The notes: generated by a model from the sequence alone, not told the origin. A stretch of 64,000 bases of DNA from an uncultured Pseudoflavonifractor sp. (GCA_904419835.1 CAJFTA010000003.1:1-64000), one strand, 5' to 3'. Shown: positions 8,256 through 18,111, numbered from the stretch's first letter. Program-made: numbers and translations.

Positions 8256-10402
8256 TTTACAAAATCAATATAGGTTGTGCTCTGGAGCTGATCGTCCAGG
8301 TACACGCACACCTCCGCCTGCATGGTGCCCTCAGGCGCAGTAAGGGGCGGCGTGATCACCCGGAATACCGTATCAACCGTGTCATCGTACTGGGTCTGCC
8401 CGTTTACTGTCACCACCACGTGGACCAGATCCCGGTCGGAAGGCAGTTCAATACGGATGGTCTTCTGTACAGTGGGCTGAGAGGGCGAGGGGGACGGGCT
8501 GGGTTCCGTGCTCTCCGTAGGCGGTGGGGTAGCAGGTTCACCGCCACTCTCGGAGGGCTCGGGCGACTCGGTGGCCCCTGCATTGGGGTCCGGTCCTTTG
8601 CTGACCGTCAGGTTGACAATGGTCTTGGGCAGGACCTCGGTGCTGGGCTCCTTGTCCTGGCTGACCACAACACCGGCGGGCTGGACGTCGTCATAGACCT
8701 CCACAGGGGTTCCCAAAATCAGGTCCATCTTATCCAACCACTCTCTGGCTTTCTCCAGAGTGAGACCCCGCAGATCAATCATGGTGACGGGCTCAAGGTT
8801 GGGTCCGGTACTCACCACCAGCGTAACCTCATCTCCCGCCTTGAGCGCGGTCCCCTCTTCAGGGCTCTGGGAGATGATATAGTCCTTTGTCACTTCTTCC
8901 GAGGACTGCTCTTCCACATTTACAATAATTCCTTTGCTCTCCAGCAGGGTCCTGACCTCGTCCAGCCTTCTGTTTTCATAGTCGTCCATCTTAATGTCAG
9001 AGGAGCTTCCGCCGCTGACCGTCACCTTGATGGTACGTTCGCCGGACTGGACCTGAGTGTTGGCCTCAGGACTCTGCTCCATGATTTCCCCTTCCGGGTA
9101 TTCCTCGCTCTCCACTGTTTTCTCGACTTCCACTGTAAAGCCATTATCCAGTACAGTGCTGCTATTCTGTGCTTCTTCCAGGGTCATCCCCACGACCCGC
9201 GGGGTGGTATAGAGCGGGATGTCAGGATTGAGCAGGGGGCCGAGGAAGGACACCCAGAGGAAATATCCGATTCCCGCCAGGAAGATGATAATGGCACCTA
9301 TGGCAAGAATGATCGGGACCGGGCTGCCTTTCTCCGACCGATCGCGGCGGTCAACGTCGTCATAATCGTCCTCGTAGTCCTCCTCCCGGCTCTTGCGGTG
9401 CCGCTGGGGCTCCGGTGTGCCCCTCCTCTGACCATTTCCGGCAGTCTGGCGGGCCGCCGCGCCGCCCGCTCCGTGGAGCGTATTGCTGTGCATCCCACCG
9501 GTCTTCATGACCTGGGTAGGCTCGTCGCTGCTGTTGAGCAGGTCTACATCCGCGTAGTCAAAGTTAATGCTTGGGTTCTTCCGGAACTCCTCCAAATCCG
9601 CCAGCATGGCGTCGGCGGAGATATAGCGCTGGTCCACGTTGGAGGCCATGGCCTTCATGGTGATCTCCTCCAGCGCCTCCGGGATATCCGGGTTAATCTC
9701 ACGGGGCGAGAGCGGGATGGAGTTGATGTGCTGGATGGCCACCGAGATGGGAGAGTCTCCCTCATAGGGCAGGCGGCCGGTCAGCATCTCATAGAGCACC
9801 ACACCGGCGGAATAGATATCGCTGCGGGCGTCGATATAGCTGCCCCGCGCCTGCTCAGGCGAGATATAGTGGACAGATCCCAGCGCCTCCTGGGTCAGGG
9901 TGTTCTGCGCTGCGGAGGTAAGCCGGGCAATGCCGAAATCAGCCACCTTCACGCTGCCGTCCCGCAGCACCATGATGTTGTGGGGCTTAATGTCCCGGTG
10001 GATAATGCCCCGGCTGTGGGCGTGGGAGAGGCCCTTCATAATCTGGGTGATAAAATGCAGCGCCTCACGCCAGTTCAGCGGCTCTCCCTTCTTCTGCATA
10101 TACTGCTTGAGGGTAATCCCGTCAATCAGTTCCATCACGATATAGTCCAGATCGTCAGAGTGGGAGACGTCGTACACCGCAACGATATTGGGGTGGGACA
10201 GCATGGCGACAGCCTGGGACTCGTCATGAAACCGGCGCCGGAACTCAGCGTCCTGAGCCAGGTCGCTCTTCAGAATTTTGATGGCAACCAGCCGGTTGAG
10301 CCGGTGGCAGCGGGCCTTGTATACCACTGCCATGCCGCCGGAGCCGATGCGCTCCAGAATTTCATATCGGTTATCGAGTAATTTACCTATGTATTGATCC
10401 AT
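8252..10402 (-). CDS. prkC: Membrane Ser/Thr protein kinase with PASTA domains
   Basis: Senses cell-wall fragments or lipid II and phosphorylates targets in growth and spore germination. The kinase domain is residues 12-270 with Lys42, HRDIKPHN (Asp137) and DFGIAR. An acidic and basic juxtamembrane stretch (about 335-360) precedes a single membrane segment at about 362-384. Three PASTA repeats follow at roughly 395-605. A Pro/Ser/Thr-rich linker (ESTEPSPSPSPSQP) leads to a C-terminal beta-rich module of about 70 residues that I do not recognise and that is absent from short PrkC proteins. The cognate phosphatase gene is immediately upstream. Confidence 0.95.
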   Translation of the reverse strand: MDQYIGKLLDNRYEILERIGSGGMAVVYKARCHRLNRLVAIKILKSDLAQDAEFRRRFHDESQAVAMLSHPNIVAVYDVSHSDDLDYIVMELIDGITLKQYMQKKGEPLNWREALHFITQIMKGLSHAHSRGIIHRDIKPHNIMVLRDGSVKVADFGIARLTSAAQNTLTQEALGSVHYISPEQARGSYIDARSDIYSAGVVLYEMLTGRLPYEGDSPISVAIQHINSIPLSPREINPDIPEALEEITMKAMASNVDQRYISADAMLADLEEFRKNPSINFDYADVDLLNSSDEPTQVMKTGGMHSNTLHGAGGAAARQTAGNGQRRGTPEPQRHRKSREEDYEDDYDDVDRRDRSEKGSPVPIILAIGAIIIFLAGIGYFLWVSFLGPLLNPDIPLYTTPRVVGMTLEEAQNSSTVLDNGFTVEVEKTVESEEYPEGEIMEQSPEANTQVQSGERTIKVTVSGGSSSDIKMDDYENRRLDEVRTLLESKGIIVNVEEQSSEEVTKDYIISQSPEEGTALKAGDEVTLVVSTGPNLEPVTMIDLRGLTLEKAREWLDKMDLILGTPVEVYDDVQPAGVVVSQDKEPSTEVLPKTIVNLTVSKGPDPNAGATESPEPSESGGEPATPPPTESTEPSPSPSPSQPTVQKTIRIELPSDRDLVHVVVTVNGQTQYDDTVDTVFRVITPPLTAPEGTMQAEVCVYLDDQLQSTTYIDFVK

Positions 10403-10552
10403 GGTAAATCTCCTCCTCGGGGGCCTTGTTCACGTCAGGTGAGAATGGCCGGATTTTCGTGCGGCTGTGCGGAAAAGCCGGGATACGCCGCATTGCTGTC
10501 CGTTTTTGCCCGACAGCCGGCATCTGCCGCACACTGGGTGCGGCACAATACG

Positions 10553-11278
10553 TCATGCCTGAAGCAGCACTGCCGTCACATTGTCCGGCGCGCCCCGGGA
10601 CATGGCGATATCCAGCAGCCGTCGGCAGCAGTCCGCTCTTTCTCCGCCGTGGATAATCTCATAGAGTATCTCCTGATCCGTAACGATGTTGGACAGCCCA
10701 TCGGAGCACAGCAGAAGGCAGTCCCCATCCTTCAGGTCCAGGCGATAAAGGTCGGCTCGCACATGCTCCTCCGCGCCCAGTGCCCGTGTAATCAGGTTCT
10801 TACGGGGATGAAGCCGGGCCTCCTCGGGCGTAATCCGGCCCTTCTGAACCAAATCCTCCACCACGGAGTGGTCCCGGGTCACGCGGGTAATCCCCTCTTC
10901 GGCTGCCAGGTAGCACCTGCTGTCTCCGATGTTGAGGATATGGGCCCTCCGCCCGGACACCAGCGCCGCCACCATGGTGGTTCCCATGCCCTGACAGGCC
11001 GGATCGCTGCCCGCCCGGTCAAAGACCGCGCGGTTGGCCAGCTCTGCGGCCCCGGCGAGGGCCTCGTCCGGCTCCTGGGCATCAATATTGCCGCTGCGCA
11101 GCGCCTCTACAAATGCATCCACTGCCAGCGTACTGGCCACATTGCCCGCTTTGGCGCCGCCCATTCCGTCACAGACAACCGCCAATGCCAGACCTTCGTC
11201 CGGAACGTCCAGGTAATAGGCATCCTGATTCTGATGTCTGACGGCACCACGATCCGTGATACCCCACGCTTTTATCAT
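10553..11278 (-). CDS. prpC: PP2C-family Ser/Thr phosphatase
   Basis: Mn-dependent PP2C phosphatase of 241 residues that reverses PrkC phosphorylation. Motifs seen are NQDAYY, VVCDGMGG, LNIGDSRCYL, CSDGLSNIV and the late PDNVTAVL; the aspartates of the dimetal centre are all present. It is encoded ahead of prkC with a 150-base gap that contains an 8-bp GC hairpin (TGCCGCAC/GTGCGGCA) and no visible gene. Upstream is rlmN, 67 bases away. Confidence 0.94.
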   Translation of the reverse strand: MIKAWGITDRGAVRHQNQDAYYLDVPDEGLALAVVCDGMGGAKAGNVASTLAVDAFVEALRSGNIDAQEPDEALAGAAELANRAVFDRAGSDPACQGMGTTMVAALVSGRRAHILNIGDSRCYLAAEEGITRVTRDHSVVEDLVQKGRITPEEARLHPRKNLITRALGAEEHVRADLYRLDLKDGDCLLLCSDGLSNIVTDQEILYEIIHGGERADCCRRLLDIAMSRGAPDNVTAVLLQA

Positions 11279-11345
11279 GTCGATTGCCTCTTCTCTGCGG
11301 ACAGTTTTCTCTCTGCCGCCCTCCGCAAGCGGGCGGCGTCTTCTC

Positions 11346-12368
11346 TCAGCTCTCCTGCATGGCCTTTCTGCGCAGCTGGCCGCAGGATGCGTCGATGTCT
11401 CCGCCCAGCTTGCGCCGCACCGTTACCGTGATGCCATACTGCTCCAGCCGCTTCTGGAAGGCCTCTACCCTGCGGCTTGGCTTCAGCGGGCTCTCCTTTA
11501 CCTCGTTGAGCGGGATCAGGTTTACATGCCCCGGCATTCCCTTGAGGTGCTTGGCCAACAGGTCGGCCTGCCAGTCGGAGTCGTTGACGCCGTCAATCAT
11601 GGCGTACTCATAGGAAATCCGCCGCCCGGTCTTTTCGAAATACTGGCGGCAGCTTTTGAACAGCCGCTCCACACCAACAGCCTTGTTTACCGGCATGATG
11701 CGGGAGCGGGTCTCGTCGTCCGGCGCATGCAGGGAGACGGACAACGTCAATTGTAACCGAAGATCGGCCAGTTTGTCAATTTTTTCGACCAGGCCGCAGG
11801 TGGACAGAGAGATGTGGCGCATGCCGATATTGAGTCCTTCCGGGTGGTTTACCAGTTCCAGGAAGCGCATAACCGTGTCAAAGTTGTCCAGCGGCTCACC
11901 GATTCCCATCAGCACAATATTGGAGACAGGCGCCCCGGAATCCAACTGGGTAAAGAGGACCTGGTCCAGCATTTCAGATGGTGTCAAGTCTCTTACCTTG
12001 CCGCCCAGTGTGGACGCACAGAAGGCGCATCCCATCCGGCAGCCCACCTGGGAAGAGATGCATACAGTATTCCCATGGTGGTAGCGCATCAAAACAGTTT
12101 CAATACAGTTTCCATCCCTCAGCTTCCAGAGGTATTTTATGGTTCCATCCTGGGCTGAGACCTGTTTTCGCTCTACAACGGGGGCCGTGATATAGCAGCT
12201 GCCCCGGAGCTTCTCCCGCAAGCCCTTGGAGAGATTGGTCATATCGTCGAAGGAAACGGCGCCTCGGTGGAGCCACTGAAACACCTGCTTGGCCCGAAAG
12301 GCCGGCTCTCCCAGTTCTCGAAAATAGCCTGCCATCTCCGCTTGGTTCATGGATTTGATGTCGATCAT
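11346..12368 (-). CDS. rlmN: Dual-specificity 23S rRNA (A2503)/tRNA (A37) C2-methyltransferase
   Basis: Radical-SAM methylase that installs 2-methyladenosine on 23S rRNA and some tRNAs. The 340-residue protein has the cluster motif C-x3-C-x2-C in GCRMGCAFCAST, the family blocks VLMGIGEPLDN and GLNIGMRHISLSTCG, and the catalytic C-terminal cysteine region ASCGQLRR. Usual length and order (rsmB upstream, prpC downstream). Cfr is the alternative within the family, but the genomic neighbourhood indicates RlmN. Confidence 0.95.
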   Translation of the reverse strand: MIDIKSMNQAEMAGYFRELGEPAFRAKQVFQWLHRGAVSFDDMTNLSKGLREKLRGSCYITAPVVERKQVSAQDGTIKYLWKLRDGNCIETVLMRYHHGNTVCISSQVGCRMGCAFCASTLGGKVRDLTPSEMLDQVLFTQLDSGAPVSNIVLMGIGEPLDNFDTVMRFLELVNHPEGLNIGMRHISLSTCGLVEKIDKLADLRLQLTLSVSLHAPDDETRSRIMPVNKAVGVERLFKSCRQYFEKTGRRISYEYAMIDGVNDSDWQADLLAKHLKGMPGHVNLIPLNEVKESPLKPSRRVEAFQKRLEQYGITVTVRRKLGGDIDASCGQLRRKAMQES

Positions 12369-12400
12369 ATCTGTGTCGCTCCTTGAAGCGGCAATGCCGC

Positions 12401-13744
12401 TCAGGTGTTCCTCCTCAGCTTTGCGATGAAGAATCCGTCGGTCCCATGGCGCTGAGGCCAGAAGGTGAACATGCCGTTCTCCGCCCTTCCAAGCGGTTCC
12501 GGCAGTTGAAATTTCTCAAGTGTAAAGTCTTTATTCCTGTCAAGGAATCCGCGCACCACATCGCCGTTTTCCCGCTCCAGAAGCGTGCAGGTGGCGTAGA
12601 GCAGCACACCGCCCGGCTTTACATATGTGGCCACGTTGTCCAGAATGGCGCTCTGTACCGCCGGCAGTCCCGCCAGCGGCTCCGGGTCCTTGTAGCGGAT
12701 ATCCGGCTTTTTGCGGATAATGCCCAGTCCGGAGCAGGGCACGTCGGCAATCACCACATCAAAGGCGTTCTCGAAGGCAGGGCGGTGCTTCTTTCCGTCC
12801 ATCACAGCGGTCTTGACACAGGTGAAGCCCAACCGCTCCGCACCGGCCTGGATCAGCTTCTCCTTGTGGGCGTGGATGTCGCAGGACTGAATCTCTCCCG
12901 CTCCGCCCATGCGGATGGCGGCTGCAAAGGTCTTGCCCCCGGGGGCGGCGCAGGCGTCCAGCACCCTCATTCCCGGCCTGGGGTCCGCAGCCTCCACAGC
13001 CAGCCGGGCGGCCGGGTCCTGGATATAGAACAGCCCCTCCCGGAAGGCGGTGAGATGCTCCAGATTCCCCGTCCCGGACAGCACCAGGCAGTCGGGCAGC
13101 CAGGGGTGGGGATGGGCCTCCACGCCGGCCTCCGCCAGGCGCTCCAGCGTATGCTCCATGGTGGCCCGGCAGGTGTTGATCTGGGCGGTAATGGGCGGCT
13201 GGCCGTTGTCCGCCTCCAGCAGGGCCTCTGCCTCCTCGCTGCCCAGCAGATTGGTAAATTCCCGCACCAGCCACAGGGGGTGGCTGTACCGGATGGAGAG
13301 GTATTCCTCCCGGCTGCCGCTCTCAATCACCGGCAGGCGGTCGATGTTCCGGGACACGTTCCGGAGCACCCCGTTGACCATGCCCGCGGCCCGGGGGTTT
13401 TTGCAGTGCTTCTTGGTCAGCTCCACCGACTCGTTTACCGCCGCGTTGTGGGGGATTTTGGTCATAAAGGCCATCTGGTAGACTCCAAGGCGGAGGGCGT
13501 TGCGCACCTTGATCTCCATCTTCTCCGGCCGTGTGGTGGAGAATTTTCCGATATAGAAATCCAGCAGCAACCGGTTCTGCAGCACTCCGAAGCACAGCCG
13601 TGTGGCCAGCGCCGCATCCCGGCTGTCCAGCCCGGCCTCCCGCAGTGTCTTTTTCAGGAACCCGTCGGACCAGGCCCCCTGCCGCTCACAGGCGGACAGC
13701 GCCAGCAGCGCAGTCTCCCGGGCAGTTTGTTCGGTGCTTGGCAT
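12401..13744 (-). CDS. rsmB: 16S rRNA (cytosine-967-C5)-methyltransferase
   Basis: SAM-dependent RNA m5C methylase of 447 residues. An N-terminal NusB-like RNA-binding domain covers about 1-150 (ARETALLALSACERQGAW), followed by the Rossmann methylase with VLDACAAPGGKTF, the catalytic-base region DVVIADVPCSGLGIIRKKPD and the nucleophile block LLYATCTLLERENGD. 32 bases upstream of rlmN and 70 bases downstream of fmt, part of the same run. Confidence 0.95.
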   Translation of the reverse strand: MPSTEQTARETALLALSACERQGAWSDGFLKKTLREAGLDSRDAALATRLCFGVLQNRLLLDFYIGKFSTTRPEKMEIKVRNALRLGVYQMAFMTKIPHNAAVNESVELTKKHCKNPRAAGMVNGVLRNVSRNIDRLPVIESGSREEYLSIRYSHPLWLVREFTNLLGSEEAEALLEADNGQPPITAQINTCRATMEHTLERLAEAGVEAHPHPWLPDCLVLSGTGNLEHLTAFREGLFYIQDPAARLAVEAADPRPGMRVLDACAAPGGKTFAAAIRMGGAGEIQSCDIHAHKEKLIQAGAERLGFTCVKTAVMDGKKHRPAFENAFDVVIADVPCSGLGIIRKKPDIRYKDPEPLAGLPAVQSAILDNVATYVKPGGVLLYATCTLLERENGDVVRGFLDRNKDFTLEKFQLPEPLGRAENGMFTFWPQRHGTDGFFIAKLRRNT

Positions 13745-13813
13745 GGGTATTTCCCTCTTTCTCTCTGTCTTGATGCAGCAGTCTGTCCATCATGCCGCTG
13801 CATGCTTCAAAAA

Positions 13814-14749
13814 TCAGTCCTGCGGCTGGGTGGAAATGGGGTGCCCCCGCAGATAGTCCGCCGCCTTCATCCGCTTTTTGCCCGGAGCCTGGAGCTCGGT
13901 GATGCGGAGCACTGTGCCTTCGCCGCAGGCCACATCGATGCCCTGCTTCCCGGCGGCCAGAACGGTACCGGGCCGGGCCTGTGTCCGTTCCCCCGTCTCC
14001 TCCGTGCGGTAAATCTTGATGGTCTCGCCAGTCAGCTTGTCCGTGGACGCCACCGGCCATGGCAGCAGGCCACGGACCTGACAGTGGAGGGCGTGGGCGG
14101 TGCGGCTCCAGTCCATGGGCGAGAGCTCCTTACCCAGCATGGGCGCCAGGGTGGCCTCCGCCCCGTTCTGAGGCGTCCGCTGGGCGATGCCCGCCTCAAT
14201 GGCGCTGACCGCCTGGACCAGCAGCCCGGCGCCCAGAATGGACAGACGGCGGTACAGCTCCTCCGCCGTCTCATCCGGCCCAATTTCGGTGGACTCCTGG
14301 GTGATAATATCCCCCGCGTCCAGCTCGGTGGCCATGTGCATGATGGTCACGCCGGACACCGTGTCCCCGTTGATGACCGCCCAGTTGATGGGCGCCGCGC
14401 CCCGGTACTTGGGCAGCAGAGATGAGTGGACATTGATGCATCCCTTGGGCGGGCAGTCCAGAATCTCGTCCGGCAGGATTCTGCCGTAGGCCGCCACCAC
14501 AATCAGCTCGGGCGCCAGAGCCTGGATCTGAGCCAGGGCGGTGCCGTCCCGCATCTTCACGGGCTGGAAAACCGGGATATTATATGTGATGGCGCATTCC
14601 TTTACAGGTGTTGGCTGGAGTCTGTTTTGATGCCGTCCCACCGGCTTGTCCGGCTGAGAGAACACCCCGCATACCTCGTGCCCGGCAGCCACCAGGGCCT
14701 CCAGGGAGGGGACGGCAAATTCCGGGGTGCCCATGAAGAGAATTCTCAC
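13814..14749 (-). CDS. fmt: Methionyl-tRNA formyltransferase
   Basis: Formylates initiator Met-tRNA using 10-formyl-THF. The 311-residue protein starts MRILFMGTPEFAVPSLEAL and has the folate/formyl catalytic region SLLPKYRGAAPINWA, with the usual Asn-His-Asp arrangement around INVHSSLLP, and VTIMHM. The C-terminal OB-like domain is present. Start and def stop overlap by four bases, so formylation and deformylation are translationally coupled. Confidence 0.96.
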   Translation of the reverse strand: MRILFMGTPEFAVPSLEALVAAGHEVCGVFSQPDKPVGRHQNRLQPTPVKECAITYNIPVFQPVKMRDGTALAQIQALAPELIVVAAYGRILPDEILDCPPKGCINVHSSLLPKYRGAAPINWAVINGDTVSGVTIMHMATELDAGDIITQESTEIGPDETAEELYRRLSILGAGLLVQAVSAIEAGIAQRTPQNGAEATLAPMLGKELSPMDWSRTAHALHCQVRGLLPWPVASTDKLTGETIKIYRTEETGERTQARPGTVLAAGKQGIDVACGEGTVLRITELQAPGKKRMKAADYLRGHPISTQPQD

Positions 14750-15240
14750 GCCTGGTCCTCCTGCTCCATCAGCTTATCCAGTTCCTCAGAGGTATAGAGC
14801 TTGTCGGTCAGTTCCGTAAAGAGATGCCCGTCCAGGTGATCCAGCTCATGGCAGAAGCACCGGGCGGTCAGGCCCTCGTCCTCCACCTCAAACCACTCGC
14901 CCTGCCGGTTCTGGGCCCTGACTCTGGCCTTCATGGGTCGCTTCACTTTGCCCCAGCGGCCGGGCACGGACAGGCAGCCCTCAAAGCCCACCTGCTCCCC
15001 CTCGGTGGCGATGATCTCCGGGTTGACCAGCTCGATGACCTGATCCGCTTCGTTGATGACCACCACGACCCGGCGGAGAATGCCGATCTGGGGGGCTGCC
15101 AGGCCCACGCCGCCGGAGTCCCGCAGGGTCTCCACCATGTCGTCCAGCAAAATCGCCAGCTTCTCATCAAAATTGGTGACCGGATGGGCCTTTTTATTCA
15201 ACACCGGGTCGCCTTTTGTAATAATAGTACGAAGTGCCAT
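14746..15240 (-). CDS. def: Peptide deformylase
   Basis: Removes the N-formyl group from nascent proteins. All three motifs are intact in 164 residues: GVGLAAPQIG, EGCLSVPG (metal Cys) and CHELDHLDG (HExxH). Ribosome site GGAGGA lies upstream of the ATG. Sits between priA and fmt as in many Firmicutes. Confidence 0.96.
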   Translation of the reverse strand: MALRTIITKGDPVLNKKAHPVTNFDEKLAILLDDMVETLRDSGGVGLAAPQIGILRRVVVVINEADQVIELVNPEIIATEGEQVGFEGCLSVPGRWGKVKRPMKARVRAQNRQGEWFEVEDEGLTARCFCHELDHLDGHLFTELTDKLYTSEELDKLMEQEDQA

Positions 15241-15253
15241 ATGGTATTCCTCC

Positions 15254-17728
15254 TTAATCCATGGGGTTTATATCCGCAAACACGGACACCCCTCTCATTT
15301 CCTTGTCGCTGTGGGCGGCGCAGAGCAGCGCCGCCACCAGTGAGCGCATGGTCTTTGAATTATGCCCGGATATGGTCAGCCGGTAGCGGTAGCGGTTGTT
15401 CACCTTGGCCACCGTGGCAGGCGCCGGGCCCAGCAGCTGGACGTCCAGTCCCTGATAGGCCGGGTCGGCAAACCAGCTCTCCAGCGTGCGGCGCAGCCGT
15501 ACGCACATCCGCAGCACCCGGCTCTCCTCTGTCCCGGAGGCGGTGAGTACAAAGAGGTCCCGGAAAGGCGGGCAGCCCCGCACCCGGCGCATGGTAATCT
15601 CCTGCTGATAAAAGGTGTCATAGTTCTGGGCCGCGGCGGCGGCGATGACCTCGTTCTCCGGTGTAAAGGTCTGAATGATAGCCCGGCCGGTCTTTTCCCC
15701 CCGGCCGGCCCGGCCCACCACCTGGGTCAGAAGCGAGAAGGTCCGCTCCCCCGCCCGGTAGTCGTCCACATACAGGGAGAGGTCCGCCGAGATGACTCCC
15801 ACCAGGGTGACGTTTTCGAAGTCCAGTCCCTTGGCCACCATCTGGGTGCCCACCAAGATTGGAACCTTCTCCCCCTCAAAGCGGGAGAGCAGCTTTTCAT
15901 GGGACTGCACGGCAGACACGGTGTCCGTGTCCATCCGCATCACCTCGGTGCCGGGGAACAGGGCCTCCAGCTCCTCCTGTACTTTCTGTGTGCCTGTGCC
16001 GATGAAGTGGAATGCCCCGCCGCAGTGGGGGCAGGCATCCGGCAGGCGCTCCGAGTGTCCGCAGTAGTGGCACATCAGCCGCCCGTTGGCCGAGTGGTAG
16101 GTCAGATAGGCCGAGCACCGGGGACAGGACGGCACCTCGCCGCACTCGCCGCAGGCGGCCATCCGGCTGTTGCCGCGGCGGTTGAGAAAGAGGATGCTCT
16201 GCTCTCCCCGCTCCAGATTGGCCTCCAGTTCCTCCCGCAGCGGCTGGCTGATGTCGGAACCGTTTCCGACCCGCAGCTCTTGCTTCATGTCCACAATCCG
16301 CACCTGAGGCAGAGCCCGGGTGTTGTACCGGCTGCGGAGGGTGAAGAGGCGGTAGACCCCAGTTTGGGCCAGATACATACTCTCCACAGAGGGGGTGGCA
16401 GAGCCCAGCAGGAGCACCGCGCCGCTGCGGGCACAGCGGAACTTGGCCACATCCCGGGCATGGTACCGGGGGACGTTCTCCGATTTATAGGTGTACTCCT
16501 GCTCCTCATCCAGCACGATGAGGCCCAGGTTGGTCAGCGGCGCAAACACTGCCGACCGGGTCCCGATGACCACCCTGGCCTTTCCAGAGCGCGCCCGCTT
16601 CCACTCGTCATACCGCTCTCCGGCCCGCAGGGAGCTGTGAAGCACGGCGATGGCGTCTCCGAAGTGGGAGGCAAAGATATGCAGCAGCTGAGGCGTCAGC
16701 GCAATCTCCGGTACCAGCACCATGGCGCTTCTCCCCCGCTTCAGCGTCTCCTGGATGAGGCGGATGTAGACCTGGGTTTTGCCACTGCCGGTCACGCCGT
16801 AGAGCAGGGCTGCGGCGGACTTTCCCGCCGCGCACAGCCGGTCAATCCCCTCAAAGGCCGCCGTCTGCTCCTCGTTGAGCACCACCGGCGGAGCGGGTTC
16901 GACCTGTTCCGGGGCAGCGCGGCGGAACACCTCCCGCTTTTCCATCACCGCGATTCCGCTCTTCACAAGAGACCGCAGCGTGGCTGTGGACGCGCCGGTA
17001 AAATAGCAGATCTCCTTGGAGGATGCCTGCCCCACTGCCGACAGCAGCTCCACAACCGCGTAGCGCAGGGGCGCGGTCTTGCGCTTGGGCGCTACCAGGG
17101 CCAGCGCCTCCTCCGGCGGGACGGCCAGGGACACCATCTGCTCGGTCTTGTCCCCCACGCCCCGGGACGCGCTGGTCTCCAGGGTCAGGACGCCCCGCTC
17201 CGTCAGCAGCTTAATGGCCGGGATTGGGTCCTTGGTACCGAACGCCGCGCGGATCTGTCCCATCTCGGCGGTACCGCCGCAGGCGTAAGCCAGGTCCAGA
17301 ATCCGCCGCGCATGCTCTGAGCGGCCGGCCGCTTCATAGGCCATTTCTTTGTCCACACCCCTGGCGATGTGGTACTGGTCCTGAAGGGAAAAATACAGTC
17401 CCGCCGGCAGCATGGCCCGGGCCGCCTCATATACGGTACAGAAATACCGCTCCCGCATCCAAAGCGCCAACTGGATGCTCTCGCTGTCCAGCACAGGGGC
17501 GCCGTCCAGCAGGGCGATGATCGCCTTCAGCCGCGGGGTCCGCTTCCCCAGCCCCAGCGCCAGAACAATGCCCTCGATCCGGCGGTTCCCCGCCCCGAAG
17601 GGTACAAGGACCCGCATACCCGGGGCGGCGCTCTCCCGCAGTTCGTCGGGGAGCAGATAGTCGTAGGGCTTATCAATCGCAAAGGTGGCCGCGCTGAGGG
17701 CTACTTTTGCCAGAATGACCTGTTCCAC
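15254..17728 (-). CDS. priA: Primosomal protein N' (replication restart helicase)
   Basis: Superfamily 2 DNA helicase that reloads the replisome at stalled forks. 824 residues from GTG 17728, preferred over the ATG 45 bases upstream because GGAGGGAG is correctly placed and the family begins near ILAKVALS. A 3'-DNA-binding domain is followed by Walker A (GVTGSGKTQVY), a Walker B written DEEQ instead of the usual DEEH, and an eight-cysteine zinc region (CGECGEVPSCPRC and CHYCGH to CPHCGG). Helicase motifs V and VI (QVVGRAGRG) are intact. Longer than E. coli PriA by about 90 residues. Confidence 0.94.
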   Translation of the reverse strand: MEQVILAKVALSAATFAIDKPYDYLLPDELRESAAPGMRVLVPFGAGNRRIEGIVLALGLGKRTPRLKAIIALLDGAPVLDSESIQLALWMRERYFCTVYEAARAMLPAGLYFSLQDQYHIARGVDKEMAYEAAGRSEHARRILDLAYACGGTAEMGQIRAAFGTKDPIPAIKLLTERGVLTLETSASRGVGDKTEQMVSLAVPPEEALALVAPKRKTAPLRYAVVELLSAVGQASSKEICYFTGASTATLRSLVKSGIAVMEKREVFRRAAPEQVEPAPPVVLNEEQTAAFEGIDRLCAAGKSAAALLYGVTGSGKTQVYIRLIQETLKRGRSAMVLVPEIALTPQLLHIFASHFGDAIAVLHSSLRAGERYDEWKRARSGKARVVIGTRSAVFAPLTNLGLIVLDEEQEYTYKSENVPRYHARDVAKFRCARSGAVLLLGSATPSVESMYLAQTGVYRLFTLRSRYNTRALPQVRIVDMKQELRVGNGSDISQPLREELEANLERGEQSILFLNRRGNSRMAACGECGEVPSCPRCSAYLTYHSANGRLMCHYCGHSERLPDACPHCGGAFHFIGTGTQKVQEELEALFPGTEVMRMDTDTVSAVQSHEKLLSRFEGEKVPILVGTQMVAKGLDFENVTLVGVISADLSLYVDDYRAGERTFSLLTQVVGRAGRGEKTGRAIIQTFTPENEVIAAAAAQNYDTFYQQEITMRRVRGCPPFRDLFVLTASGTEESRVLRMCVRLRRTLESWFADPAYQGLDVQLLGPAPATVAKVNNRYRYRLTISGHNSKTMRSLVAALLCAAHSDKEMRGVSVFADINPMD

Positions 17729-17771
17729 GCCGCCGCTCCCTCCGGTGATGAGACTTGTCCAACTATCCCGC

Positions 17772-17810
17772 AAAAGGCAAGTGACAGGCGCTGCCGCCCT
17801 CTCACTTGCC
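17772..17810 (-). terminator. Intrinsic terminator or attenuator between rpoZ and priA
   Basis: Read leftward, GGCAAGTGA-type arms (17776-17784 and 17802-17810) close a stem whose loop has its own GC pairing, followed by TTTT. It separates the yicC-rpoZ part from priA, so downstream expression probably depends on readthrough or an unseen promoter. Confidence 0.7.
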
Positions 17811-17833
17811 TTCCGCAGAAACCCGTGTTCCGT

Positions 17834-18037
17834 TTACTCCTCATCCTCAGCCTGGGGAACGCACTTCCCCTCGGCCACTTCCCGCAGGGCCAGGGAAACC
17901 GGCTTATCCTCCAGGGAAATGCCCTCCTCCTCTGCCTCGCTGGCAATCTGGCGGGCACGCTGGGCCACCACGTTCACCAGCATATAGCGGCTGGGGATCT
18001 GGTCAAGCAGTTCGTTCATTGCAGGTTTCAGCATCAT
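17834..18037 (-). CDS. rpoZ: RNA polymerase omega subunit
   Basis: Small RNAP assembly subunit, 67 residues from ATG 18037 (the next codon is also ATG). It has the family core MNELLDQIPSRYMLVNVVAQRARQIA and an acidic tail ending EDEE. AAAGGA lies ten bases upstream; the longer frame starting at 18073 has no ribosome site. 74 bases downstream of gmk, the standard gmk-rpoZ order. Confidence 0.92.
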   Translation of the reverse strand: MMLKPAMNELLDQIPSRYMLVNVVAQRARQIASEAEEEGISLEDKPVSLALREVAEGKCVPQAEDEE

Positions 18038-18111
18038 AAAGCATCGTTCCTTTCTCTGGGGCGCGACCGTCATTTATGGCGGTGCGCATTATGGCAGACA
18101 GCCGGAGGCTG

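Noticed and set aside
8420..10381. Plus-strand open frame of 653 codons over prkC
   Set aside because: Antisense to a kinase gene with all motifs; the frame is the codon-position shadow.
10403..10552. Small gene between prpC and prkC
   Set aside because: No start with a ribosome site and no conserved-looking translation; only an 8-bp hairpin.
12383..14425. Plus-strand open frame of 680 codons over rsmB and fmt
   Set aside because: Antisense shadow across two genuine genes, without a ribosome site or recognisable domain.
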